51,226 bases of DNA from JBBQWZ01 sp038210135 (lineage in GTDB: Bacteria > Acidobacteriota > Terriglobia > Bryobacterales > Bryobacteraceae), in contig JBBQWZ010000049.1 of NCBI GenBank assembly GCA_038210135.1, forward strand, positions 1-51,226, written 5' to 3'. Under the pieces are notes generated by a model. It did not search any database. It worked only from the letters and a program-made list of their open reading frames with translations, and was not told the origin of the DNA. Shown piece by piece: positions 8,803 through 16,638 of this stretch (the first letter of the stretch is position 1; each line of letters begins with the position of its first letter). The position numbers and the translations under genes are program-made.

Positions 8803-9222
8803 TTATTTTCTCCTCGACTGCTGATCGCTTTGAAGCTCTTTGAGCTCTCCGACTAAATCCTGGACAGAAAATCCAGCCGCGCCTGCGCGCGCGACGAACT
8901 CCGCCACAAGGCGGTCGAGCTGCCGGCGGTGCTCGACTTGATCGCGCTTGATTTTTTGCGTTCCGATGAAAGTGCCGGTACCTTGCTGCGTCTCGAGAAC
9001 GCCGCGGATTTCGAGTTCGCGATACGCCCGAGAAACGGTGTTCGGGTTGATCGCCAGATCCACCGCTACCTGACGAACGGTCGGCAACTGATCGCCCGGC
9101 GTAAGCCCCCCAGCCGCAATCCCGGCGGTAACCTGATCGATAATCTGCCTGTAAACCGGAACTCCGCTGTGGAGGTCCAATCGGAAGGCGAAGGGCGGCT
9201 TAAAGGTCCGTGTATCAGCCAT
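8803..9222 (-). CDS. GntR-family (YtrA-type) transcriptional repressor
   Basis: A 139-residue regulator with the winged helix at residues ~12-80 ('VPVYRQIIDQVTAGIAAGGL', then 'QLPTVRQVAVDLAINPNTVSRAYRELEIRG') and only a short helical C-terminal tail, the architecture of the YtrA subfamily. It is the first gene of the slipin operon and probably represses it, since a palindrome lies between its -35 and -10 boxes. No Shine-Dalgarno precedes the ATG and the -10 box is only 10 nt away, suggesting a leaderless message. YtrA-type regulators usually respond to cell-envelope stress; that role here is inferred. Confidence 0.92.
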   Translation of the reverse strand: MADTRTFKPPFAFRLDLHSGVPVYRQIIDQVTAGIAAGGLTPGDQLPTVRQVAVDLAINPNTVSRAYRELEIRGVLETQQGTGTFIGTQKIKRDQVEHRRQLDRLVAEFVARAGAAGFSVQDLVGELKELQSDQQSRRK

Positions 9223-9232
9223 CTAAAAAGAT

Positions 9233-9260
9233 AGTGTACTAGTTTACTAATACATGTCAA
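9233..9260 (-). promoter_or_regulatory. GntR promoter with embedded operator palindrome
   Basis: On the minus strand TTGACA (9255-9260) and TACACT (9233-9238) are spaced by 16 nt. An imperfect palindrome, GTACTAG-TTTA-CTAATAC on the plus strand (9236-9253), fills the spacer. Its position and proximity to a YtrA-type gene suggest autoregulation. Confidence 0.6.
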
Positions 9261-9412
9261 GAGAAAAAATATGGCACGCGTCCTTCGCCGCAGCAAAGCC
9301 GCGCGCGGCTGAAACCCGCCGACTCGCCATCCCGAAGAGCCGTTTGGACGGAGGACTGTTTAGACGGAGTACCATTTGGATTGATAAGCACCACGCAACT
9401 GGAGTCCTAAAT

Positions 9413-10969
9413 ATGAGCGCACAAACTCCCATCGCAACCTACGGCCACTCAGCGGATCCGATCCAGGCCCTTCCGCGCACGCTCGTCAATCTGGTCGGCG
9501 GACAATGGACCGCTTCGACGGCAATCGATGCGCTGGACGTAACCAACCCGGCCACCGGAGCGGTGCTCGCGCGCGTTCCCCTGTCGAACCACGCCGACGT
9601 GGACGCGGCAGCCCAGGCAGCAGCCGCTGCCTTGCCGGACTGGCGCTCGCGATCGATCGGCGAACGCGTCGGTTTTCTTTTTGCACTCCGCGAGAAATTT
9701 AGAACCCGAATCGACGAACTCGCTCTCTCGGTCTCGCGCGAAGGCGGCAAGACTCTACCCGACGCGCGCGCCGAAGTGACCCGCACCATTGAGGTGATCG
9801 AGTCCGCTTGCGCGACGCCCATGACCATTCAAGGCCGCACGCTCGAAGGCGTATCGCGAGGCATTAATACCGAAACCCTCCGCCAGCCCGTCGGGGTGTG
9901 TGCCGCAATCACGCCGTTCAATTTTCCGTGCATGGTGCCCATGTGGTTCTTGCCGTTTTCAATCGCGTGCGGCAACACCTTCATCCTGAAACCGTCGGAG
10001 CAGGTTCCACTGACTTCGGAACTCATGGCGCAGCTTTTACAGGAAGTCGGCTTGCCGCCCGGCGTCGTCAATCTCGTGAATGGCGGCGTGGACGCGGTGA
10101 ACGCCATCCTGGACCATCCGCTGATCCGGGCCGTTTCCTTCGTCGGGTCGGTCGCCACCGCGAAGTATGTGTACCGCCGCGCCGCCGAAAATGGCAAGCG
10201 CGTGCAGGCGTTTGGCGGCGCCAAGAATTACATGATCGTGATGCCGGACGCGGTCGTCGAAAAGACCGTGCAAAACATTTTAGGTAGCGCCTTCGGCAAT
10301 TCGGGCCAGCGTTGCATGGCGGGTTCGGTCATGGTCACGGTCGGAGAAGGCCGCGAGAAGTTGATGGAGCACCTGAAAGAAGAGACCGCGAAACTCGTCG
10401 TCGGCGAGGGGATTCAACCGCGCGTCGACGTCGGACCCGTGATTTCCCGCGCCGCCTGCGAGCGGGTTCACGCCTGCATCGAGAGCGGAATCGCGGAAGG
10501 CGCGGACCTTCTGGTGGATGGGCGGCGTCCCTCGAACGTGCCGGACGGCGGGAATTGGGTCGCGCCCACGATCCTTGATAATGTCACCCCGGAGATGCGC
10601 GTCGCCACGGATGAAATTTTCGGACCGGTGCTTTCGGTGATTCACGTTGCATCGCTGGATGAAGCGATCGACCTCGTCAACAGCGATCCGCGAGGCAATG
10701 GAACTTCGATCTTCACCGAGAATGGCGCGGCAATCCGCGAATATACGCGTCGCATCGAAGTGGGCATGGTGGGTGTCAACGTCGGTGTAGCGGCGTCGCC
10801 CGGAACCTTCCCGTTCAGCGGTTGGAAGGAATCGTTTTTCGGCGACTTGCACTGCCAGGGCAACGATTCAATCGAGTTCTACACGCGGCAAAAAACCATC
10901 ACCTCGCGCTTCTTCTCAGCCGGCGAGAGTGGTCCGTTCTTCGTTGAACAAAGTCCGAAAAGTAAATAG
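9413..10969 (+). CDS. mmsA: CoA-acylating methylmalonate-semialdehyde dehydrogenase
   Basis: Aldehyde dehydrogenase-fold enzyme that oxidises methylmalonate or malonate semialdehyde with NAD and CoA to propionyl- or acetyl-CoA, in valine and inositol catabolism. Diagnostic features: 'FNFPCMVPMWFLPFSIACGNTF', the 'KPSEQVP' cofactor region, 'GSAFGNSGQRCMAGSV' with the catalytic Cys, and the C-terminal 'VGMVGVNVGVAASPGTFPFSGWK' with 'GDLHCQG', all typical of MmsA rather than general aldehyde dehydrogenases. The ATG at 9413 is taken because GGAG precedes it and homologous proteins start about here (518 aa); the frame is open further upstream. It is transcribed divergently from GntR. No catabolic partners adjoin it. 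Confidence 0.92.
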   Translation: MSAQTPIATYGHSADPIQALPRTLVNLVGGQWTASTAIDALDVTNPATGAVLARVPLSNHADVDAAAQAAAAALPDWRSRSIGERVGFLFALREKFRTRIDELALSVSREGGKTLPDARAEVTRTIEVIESACATPMTIQGRTLEGVSRGINTETLRQPVGVCAAITPFNFPCMVPMWFLPFSIACGNTFILKPSEQVPLTSELMAQLLQEVGLPPGVVNLVNGGVDAVNAILDHPLIRAVSFVGSVATAKYVYRRAAENGKRVQAFGGAKNYMIVMPDAVVEKTVQNILGSAFGNSGQRCMAGSVMVTVGEGREKLMEHLKEETAKLVVGEGIQPRVDVGPVISRAACERVHACIESGIAEGADLLVDGRRPSNVPDGGNWVAPTILDNVTPEMRVATDEIFGPVLSVIHVASLDEAIDLVNSDPRGNGTSIFTENGAAIREYTRRIEVGMVGVNVGVAASPGTFPFSGWKESFFGDLHCQGNDSIEFYTRQKTITSRFFSAGESGPFFVEQSPKSK

Positions 10970-11053
10970 TCAACGCCATTCGCTATTTACTTCCTTCCGC
11001 GATTGCCCATTAAATAATCGACTACCGCCCGCATTGGCCGCTTCGCATCGGAC

Positions 11054-11090
11054 GCAGTCATGCATAAGAGAATCAGGCCTTGCGCCGCAT
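11054..11090 (-). pseudogene. Remnant of a creatininase gene 5' end
   Basis: The 37 bases match the first ~38 bases of the intact creatininase gene (12019-12056) in the same orientation, with one base missing and one substitution. The missing base shifts the frame after the fourth codon. It directly abuts the peptidase fragment at 11090, marking a recombination junction. Confidence 0.7.
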
Positions 11091-11277
11091 TTTGTTGATC
11101 CATAGCATTGACGACGACAACGTTCTCTTCAGGAACGGACTGCGGATGACGGATGCGCTGCAGCGCGCCGGAAAGCAGTTCGAGATGATGCTGTATCCGC
11201 GGAAGTCGCACGGCGAGACGGGTCCCGCCAACCGGCAGATGCAGGTCGATTTCTTCGAGCGGACGTTACTGCGCTAG
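11090..11277 (+). pseudogene. 3' fragment of the S9 peptidase gene
   Basis: This encodes about 61 residues corresponding to the C-terminus of the S9 peptidase at 198-2354, including the Asp (IDDDNV) and His (KSHG) active-site motifs but not the nucleophile serine domain. It differs at only a handful of residues and lacks two codons (MQ--VDFF against MQQLQVDFF). It retains the stop overlapping the creatininase stop. Without the rest of the fold it cannot be an enzyme. Confidence 0.9.
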
Positions 11278-11370
11278 CGTTCGGAGCGCAACGCTTCGAT
11301 CTCCGCCACCATCGCTTTGATTTTTGCTTTGACGACGATCTCGCCTTTCGCGCGCGTCGCGAGCGTTGCA
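11090..11370. repeat. Right arm of the ~250-bp inverted duplication
   Basis: Reverse-complement counterpart of 141-394. It covers the peptidase tail fragment and the last ~95 bases of the intact creatininase gene. Confidence 0.85.
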
Positions 11371-12056
11371 TCGCCGTAAATTCCGCTGGGCGAATAGCGC
11401 GGTCCCGACGGATCCGTATGCTGGATAGGACCAGAACCACCTTTTGGAAAGTCCTTCGAGGCTTTCTTCATATCCACGGTTTTCGGGGCAATGTACAGCA
11501 TCATCGAGGTCTCGATCTCGTCGGCGTGAGTACCTTCTTTTTGGGTCGTCACCGCCTTCTCTTCCTCAGCGCCCGCCTTCAGAATGTCGGTGAAACGCAG
11601 GATAATTCCGTCCTTCGCTAGAATCTCGACCGCCGGCCGCAAGGCACGAATTGTCGAGACACCGGTGTTGAGCGCATAAAACTTCACCGGACCGAATTTC
11701 GAGAGAGCCCGGCAAATATCCACGAGCATATCCCGCGCGGTTTCGAGGCGAAGCGACGTAGCGCCGGCGTAGTTCACGAAAGCCGGGTAGTAGTGATAAT
11801 TCAATGTGGGCGCCACCACGACGGAAGTGCGTTTCATGACTTCCGCGGTGAAGTAATCGGCGAGATACAGGTCGTTGCTGAGTAGAAGATGCGGACCGTG
11901 CTCCTTCGACGCCGCGCCAATCGGAATCATGACGATGGTTTCGGGCGTGAGCGCAATCTGCGCTTGCGGCCACGTTAGATTCTCGAGGCGCACGCTCGTT
12001 TGGGCGGACTCGATGGCAGCAATCATGCATAAGAGAATCAGGCCTTTGCGCCGCAT
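11274..12056 (-). CDS. Secreted creatininase-family protein, one motif degenerate
   Basis: A 260-residue protein with a signal peptide (MRRKGLILLCMIAAIESAQ) and a creatininase/amidohydrolase fold. The first metal motif is kept (IPIGAASKEHGPHLLLSND: Glu, His and Asp ligands), as is HADEIETSMML near the C-terminal half. The usual 'NGHG(G/E)N' segment that supplies further metal ligands in creatininase is replaced by 'LNTGVST', so the second metal site is probably lost and catalysis is doubtful. The family hydrolyses cyclic amides or works on formamides; the substrate here is unknown. Its start codon lies 17 bp from the divergent TPR gene. Its 5' and 3' ends are each repeated elsewhere (11054-11090; 141-201). 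Confidence 0.8.
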   Translation of the reverse strand: MRRKGLILLCMIAAIESAQTSVRLENLTWPQAQIALTPETIVMIPIGAASKEHGPHLLLSNDLYLADYFTAEVMKRTSVVVAPTLNYHYYPAFVNYAGATSLRLETARDMLVDICRALSKFGPVKFYALNTGVSTIRALRPAVEILAKDGIILRFTDILKAGAEEEKAVTTQKEGTHADEIETSMMLYIAPKTVDMKKASKDFPKGGSGPIQHTDPSGPRYSPSGIYGDATLATRAKGEIVVKAKIKAMVAEIEALRSER

Positions 12057-12073
12057 CTTGTTACACTATTACG
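12057..12073. promoter_or_regulatory. 17-bp divergent spacer with leaderless-type promoter
   Basis: Only 17 bases separate the two start codons. TACACT (12062-12067) lies 6 nt before the rightward ATG, and on the minus strand TAATAG lies about 9 nt before the leftward ATG. Neither gene has a Shine-Dalgarno. A later in-frame ATG at 12092 could be the real start of the rightward gene. Confidence 0.45.
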
Positions 12074-13333
12074 ATGCTGTGGTTGCGCGCAATGGGCGCG
12101 CCGATTCTGTTTCGAAAGGCGTGTGCCGTGTTGCTCGCGCTGGGCGTCGCGTCGCTCTATGCGGGCTCGTCCGCCAATGGTGCGGATACGCTGTCAGACA
12201 CTCTGGTCGTGCTCCCGTTTTTCAATTTATCGCCTGCCTCGGGGCCGGATTGGGTAGGGGAAAGCATTGCCGAAACGGTTCGCGAGTCCTTGGCCGCGCG
12301 TGGGTTGATCGTGCTCGACCGCGAAGATCGACTAGCCGCGTATCGTCAACTCGGCCTCCGAGTCGGGGCGCTGCTCACGCGCGCCACGGTGCTGAAGTTT
12401 GGCGAGACGCTGGATGCGGATCAAGTAATCTACGGCGAATATTTCATCAACTCGGGGCCGGGCCAGCCGGCATCCTTGCGGCTAACGGCGCATATTTTGA
12501 ATTTACGCCGAATGAGCCAAGGTCAGGAATTTTCGGAATCCGGTCCGCTCACCGATCTCGAAAAGCTGGAGTCCCACTTGGCGTGGCAGACGCTCCGCTA
12601 TCTAATGCCGCAAACCACGCCGTCTGAACAGGAGTTTCGCAAAGCCGAAACGCCAGTCCGTGTAGACGCGCTCGAAAATTATGTTCGCGGCCTGATGGCG
12701 AAAGATCCGGAGCAAAAGCAGAAGCTGCTGCTCGAAGCGATCCGCCTCGATTCGAGTTTCAGCCAACCCGCGTTTCAGCTTGGAAAGCTGGCTATGGCGA
12801 AAAAAGATTACAAGACCGCGGCGACGTATTTGTCGCGTGTTCAGCCGGGCCGTTTGCAGTTCCGCGAAGCGAGTTTCCTGTTCGGAATCGCCAAATTTTA
12901 TCTGGGGGATTCGGCGGCGGCGGTTCGCGCTTTCGATACCGTGCTGCAAACCGTCCCGCTCAACGAGGTCTACAACAACCTGGGCGCGGCGCAGGCGAAG
13001 AAGGATCTGGTTCTCGCCATCGAGAATTTCCGCAAAGCGGTGGAAGGCGATCCCAACGACCCGCTGTATCGCTTCAATCTCGGCTACACGCTCTGGAAGC
13101 ACGGTGATTTCGTGGAGGCCTCTGAGAACTTACGCGCCGCGCTCGAACGCGCGCCGGAGGATCCAGACGCAGCGGAACTGCTTGAGCGTTGCGACCAGAG
13201 AATCAGTTATCGCCTCGCGAAGACAAAGCGTGACGGATTGGAACGGCTGAAGACGAACTACGAAGAGCGCGCCTACTGGCAACTGCGGGCCGTGTTGCAG
13301 CTGAGTAAGCCGCAGCCCGAAGAGATCAAATGA
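12074..13333 (+). CDS. Exported TPR protein with FlgO/TolB-like N-terminal domain
   Basis: A 419-residue protein with a signal sequence (to about residue 37), then a domain beginning 'LSDTLVVLPFFNLSPASGPDWVGESIAETV', the pattern of domains that compute a lipoprotein or TolB-N/FlgO-like fold ('VLPF.N.S...W.GE.I'). From about residue 190 there are tetratricopeptide repeats ('AFQLGKLAMAKKDYKTAATYL', 'YNNLGAAQAKKDLVLAIENFRKA', 'YRFNLGYTLWKHGDFVEASENL'). It is likely a periplasmic protein-protein interaction scaffold. Its stop overlaps the start of the PP2C phosphatase gene (ATGA), so the two are translated together. ATG 12092 is an alternative start. Confidence 0.8.
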   Translation: MLWLRAMGAPILFRKACAVLLALGVASLYAGSSANGADTLSDTLVVLPFFNLSPASGPDWVGESIAETVRESLAARGLIVLDREDRLAAYRQLGLRVGALLTRATVLKFGETLDADQVIYGEYFINSGPGQPASLRLTAHILNLRRMSQGQEFSESGPLTDLEKLESHLAWQTLRYLMPQTTPSEQEFRKAETPVRVDALENYVRGLMAKDPEQKQKLLLEAIRLDSSFSQPAFQLGKLAMAKKDYKTAATYLSRVQPGRLQFREASFLFGIAKFYLGDSAAAVRAFDTVLQTVPLNEVYNNLGAAQAKKDLVLAIENFRKAVEGDPNDPLYRFNLGYTLWKHGDFVEASENLRAALERAPEDPDAAELLERCDQRISYRLAKTKRDGLERLKTNYEERAYWQLRAVLQLSKPQPEEIK

Positions 13334-14262
13334 AGCTGAGGATCAAGTTCGGCTTCGGCAGAAAATCCAGTGAGCCCGGAAGGGCCCCGGCAGCAGCGGG
13401 GCCGCCTGATCGTGTGGAGACGCCACCGCCGCTGGCGATTCCGACTCCGCCGGACGTACTTCGTCCGCCTGATCCAAAACCAGAATTCGCACCGGTACGG
13501 ACGAAAGCCCCCGGGGAAATGAGTATAATCGGAAAGCTAATGGTGGAAGCTTACGGCCTTTCAGACCCTGGTTGCGTTCGCAGCAACAACGAGGATTACT
13601 ACCTCGTCGCACCCACCATCGGTCTCTATTTAGTTGCGGACGGAATGGGCGGCGCGCAAGCCGGCGAACACGCGTCGAAACTCGCCGCCGAAACGGTCTG
13701 GGAAGTCATCAATACTGCTACTAAGCCCGACGGCGAAATCCTGAAGCAGGCATTTGAAGAAGCCAATCGGCGAGTCCTCGCCGCCGCGTCTTCGGATCCC
13801 ACGCTCGAAGGAATGGGAACGACGCTCGTCGCCGTTTTGGACACCGGATCCGAGTTGTTGCTGGCCAGTGTCGGCGACAGCCGCGCCTACGTGCTCGACG
13901 AAGAAGGGTTCACCGCCATCACAGAGGACCAGACCTGGGTTCACGAGGTCGGCCGGCGGCTCGGAATCGACGAAGAGAGTTTGAAGACGCATCCGATGCG
14001 CCACGTTTTGACGATGGCGATCGGCGTCAGTTCGCAGTTACGGATCCACACCTATTCATTGACGCCCAAAAACGGCACGCAGATTCTCATGTGCAGTGAC
14101 GGATTGCACGGCGTCGCTTCGGAAGAAGTGGTGATGCAGGCGATGGCTGGTGAAGGAACTCTCGAGGCGAAATGCCAGGTGATGGTCGATGCAGCCCGCG
14201 ATGCGGGCGGTCCTGACAACATCACGGCAGTGCTGCTGAAGGTTGCGGCAGCGGCGGAATAA
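13330..14262 (+). CDS. PP2C-family serine/threonine protein phosphatase
   Basis: Metal-dependent protein phosphatase of the bacterial Stp/PrpC type, 310 aa, expected to reverse Hanks-type kinase phosphorylation in the cytoplasm. Motifs: SNNEDYY (85-91), VADGMGG (102-108, metal Asp), GDSRAY, MCSDGLHG and GGPDNIT near the C-terminus. The first ~63 residues are a proline-rich extension (with PPPLAIPTPPD) absent from minimal homologues; an internal ATG (codon 64) could start the compact form. It overlaps the TPR gene by 4 bp. No kinase gene lies in the window. Confidence 0.92.
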   Translation: MKLRIKFGFGRKSSEPGRAPAAAGPPDRVETPPPLAIPTPPDVLRPPDPKPEFAPVRTKAPGEMSIIGKLMVEAYGLSDPGCVRSNNEDYYLVAPTIGLYLVADGMGGAQAGEHASKLAAETVWEVINTATKPDGEILKQAFEEANRRVLAAASSDPTLEGMGTTLVAVLDTGSELLLASVGDSRAYVLDEEGFTAITEDQTWVHEVGRRLGIDEESLKTHPMRHVLTMAIGVSSQLRIHTYSLTPKNGTQILMCSDGLHGVASEEVVMQAMAGEGTLEAKCQVMVDAARDAGGPDNITAVLLKVAAAAE

Positions 14263-14335
14263 ATTCGGCCCTCGCGGGTCACAACGTATAAGGCGTCCAA
14301 GTTGACGGGCTTCCCTTATCCCAAGGAGATTTTTT

Positions 14336-14854
14336 ATGAATCGATTTTCGCTGACTCTGCTCACCCTGGCCGCTGCGAGCTCTTTCGCTTTGGCACAGGA
14401 CGCACCCTCGCCCGTGACCGAAGTGAAGGGAATGTACACCGGCGTCAAAAACAACTGGATCAAGATGGCCGAGAAGATGCCGGAAGAGAATTATTCTTTT
14501 AAGGCGACGCCGGAGGTTCGTACGTTCGGCCAGTTGGTTGGTCATGTCGCCGATTCCCAGGCGAGAACCTGCTCCACGTTGACCGGCGAGCCGAAGGCGC
14601 TTGATGCCGGGAAGAAAACGTCCAAGGCGGACCTGGTCGCCGCCCTCAAAGAATCGTTCTCGATGTGCGACGCCGCATTCGATAAGCTGAGCCTCGCCAA
14701 CATGGCGGAAGGCGTAACGATGGGCCGTGGGCAACGCACAAGAATCGGCGCGCTGGCCGGAACGGTTTCGCACTCGAATGAAGAGTACGGCTACACTTCG
14801 ATCTACCTGCGCCTCAAAGGCATCGTGCCGCCGTCGAGCGAGCCGCGCAACTAG
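14336..14854 (+). CDS. Secreted DinB-like protein
   Basis: A 172-residue protein with a signal peptide (MNRFSLTLLTLAAASSFALAQ) and a DinB/YfiT four-helix-bundle domain. Helix motifs include 'FGQLVGHVADSQARTC' and 'SHSNEEYGYTSIYLRLKGIVPPSS', placing histidines where the family's metal triad sits. Secreted DinB-like proteins of this size are common in Acidobacteria; the reaction is unknown (some family members are thiol-dependent transferases). The ribosome site AAGGAG is clear. A strong terminator follows the gene. Confidence 0.88.
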   Translation: MNRFSLTLLTLAAASSFALAQDAPSPVTEVKGMYTGVKNNWIKMAEKMPEENYSFKATPEVRTFGQLVGHVADSQARTCSTLTGEPKALDAGKKTSKADLVAALKESFSMCDAAFDKLSLANMAEGVTMGRGQRTRIGALAGTVSHSNEEYGYTSIYLRLKGIVPPSSEPRN

Positions 14855-14872
14855 CTAGTGGTTTCGAAATCG

Positions 14873-14913
14873 AAAGGGGCAGAGACCACGCATCTCTGCC
14901 CCTTTTGTTTTTG
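14873..14913 (+). terminator. Rho-independent terminator after the DinB gene
   Basis: A 12-13 bp stem (AAGGGGCAGAGA, seven-base loop, TCTCTGCCCCTT) is followed by a T-rich run (TTGTTTTT). It lies between convergent genes and may also stop leftward transcripts from cimA, though the T-run is weaker on that side. Confidence 0.9.
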
Positions 14914-14935
14914 TTGCTCGCGGACAACGCGGATT

Positions 14936-16546
14936 TTAGACGCCCCAACAATAATCTTCGACGACTTTCTCGATCGCGTCGTCCTTCTCCGCAAGCCGCA
15001 TCAGTTCCAGGCGGATGGCATCGATCAAAGCCAGCCAACTGGCTTCGATGACGTTCTCTGAAACGCCGACCGTAGCCCAGCTGCGACGGTGATCCGACCA
15101 CTCGACCAGCACACGGACCTTGGCCGCCGTGCCTTTCTTCGAGTCGAGAACGCGAACCTTGTAGTCGGTGAGCCGGACATTCGCAATCGCCGGATAGAGC
15201 GGCGAAAGGCATTGCCGGACCGCTTCATCCAGCGCGTTCATGGGACCGTGGCCGCTGGCCGTCGCCGTGAATTCCGCTTCCTGCACCTTCACGGTAACCG
15301 TGGCCGAGGTGGCGGTGGCGAAGACGCCATCCATCTTCGTGGTCACATCGAAATTGACTACTTCAAACAGCTGAACTCCAGGATTCATCGCCTCGCGAAC
15401 CAGTAATTCGAAGGTGCCTTCTGCCGCTTCGAGCTCGTAGCCTTGATACTCGAGATTCTTGATACGATCGAGCAGTTCGCGCCGCGCGGAGTCATCGAGC
15501 CGGCCGTCGAGACCGTGCTGCTTCAATTTGTAAAAGATGTTTCCGCGGCCCGACAGGTCGCTAACCAGCACGCGCTGACGGTTCCCAACGGATTGAGGAG
15601 TGACGTGCTCGTACGTCGCCGAATCTTTAAGCACGGCGCTGACGTGAACTCCGCCTTTGTGCGCGAACGCGCTACGTCCCACGTACGCCTGATCGTTCCG
15701 CAATGGCAGATTCGCCAATTCGGCGATAAAGCGGGCGACCGACGTCAGGCTTTGCAGCTTCTCTCGCCCGATCGTAGTGTGTCCAAATTTCAACTCGAGA
15801 TTGGCGATGATCGAGCACAGGTTCGCATTGCCGGTCCGCTCGCCGTAGCCGTTAAAGCAGCCCTGAACCTGGGTAAAGCCCTGTTCGACGGCCGCCAGCG
15901 TATTCGCAACGGCCAGCTCCGCGTCGTTGTGAGTGTGGATCCCAAGGACACCCTCAAAGCGTCGGCGCACATCCGCGCAAATCTCCATCAGCCGGTGCGG
16001 CATGGTTCCGCCATTGGTGTCGCAAAGACAGAGAATGTCGGCGCCGGCGGACTTCGCGGCTTCGAGCGTCTTCAGCGCGTATTCCGGATTTGAAGCATAC
16101 CCGTCGAAGAAGTGCTCGGCATCGTAGACCACTTCCTTGCCCTGCTGCTTCAGGTATCGAACCGTGTCGGAAATGATGACGAGGTTCTCGTCGTTGGTGA
16201 TACCGAGAGCGTGCTTGACGTGAAAATCCCAGCTCTTGCCGAAGATCGATACCACCGGCGTGCCGGCTTCGGCGAGCGCGCGTACGCTAGGGTCTTCGTC
16301 CACACGATACTTGGCGAAGCGCGTTGCTCCGAACGCCACGAGCCGCGCATGCTTCAGATTCAGCTCGGCGGCGCGCGCGAAGAATTCGCGATCTTTCGGA
16401 TTCGAACCCGGCCATCCGCCCTCGATGTAATCAATCCCGAGCTCGTCCAGCTTTTGAGCAATCAGAAGTTTGTCTTCGACCGAAAAAGAAACGGCTTCGC
16501 CCTGAGTGCCGTCGCGGAGCGTGGTATCGAATGTGAAGATGCGCAT
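14936..16546 (-). CDS. cimA: (R)-citramalate synthase
   Basis: Condenses pyruvate with acetyl-CoA to (R)-citramalate, the threonine-independent entry to isoleucine. The DRE-TIM barrel starts 'FDTTLRDGTQGEAVSFS'. Metal and active-site motifs include 'CDTNGG' and 'GIHTHNDAELAVANTLAAVE'. 'GCFNGYGERTGNANL' and 'RSAFAHKGGVHVSAV' are characteristic of CimA/TIGR00977-type rather than LeuA. Residues ~415-536 form the LeuA-type regulatory dimer domain, so feedback by isoleucine is plausible. The ATG at 16546 begins the conserved barrel (536 aa); the longer upstream frame lacks homology features. It is the last gene of the ilv operon, 92 bp after ilvC. Confidence 0.92.
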   Translation of the reverse strand: MRIFTFDTTLRDGTQGEAVSFSVEDKLLIAQKLDELGIDYIEGGWPGSNPKDREFFARAAELNLKHARLVAFGATRFAKYRVDEDPSVRALAEAGTPVVSIFGKSWDFHVKHALGITNDENLVIISDTVRYLKQQGKEVVYDAEHFFDGYASNPEYALKTLEAAKSAGADILCLCDTNGGTMPHRLMEICADVRRRFEGVLGIHTHNDAELAVANTLAAVEQGFTQVQGCFNGYGERTGNANLCSIIANLELKFGHTTIGREKLQSLTSVARFIAELANLPLRNDQAYVGRSAFAHKGGVHVSAVLKDSATYEHVTPQSVGNRQRVLVSDLSGRGNIFYKLKQHGLDGRLDDSARRELLDRIKNLEYQGYELEAAEGTFELLVREAMNPGVQLFEVVNFDVTTKMDGVFATATSATVTVKVQEAEFTATASGHGPMNALDEAVRQCLSPLYPAIANVRLTDYKVRVLDSKKGTAAKVRVLVEWSDHRRSWATVGVSENVIEASWLALIDAIRLELMRLAEKDDAIEKVVEDYCWGV

Positions 16547-16638
16547 GGCCTTTTTCTCTCCCCCGCTTACGCGGGGGTTTCTATCGACTTGGATTTCGTA
16601 ATTCGGGCCGCTCCTCCGATGGGCCGCCCGTTCTCTGT

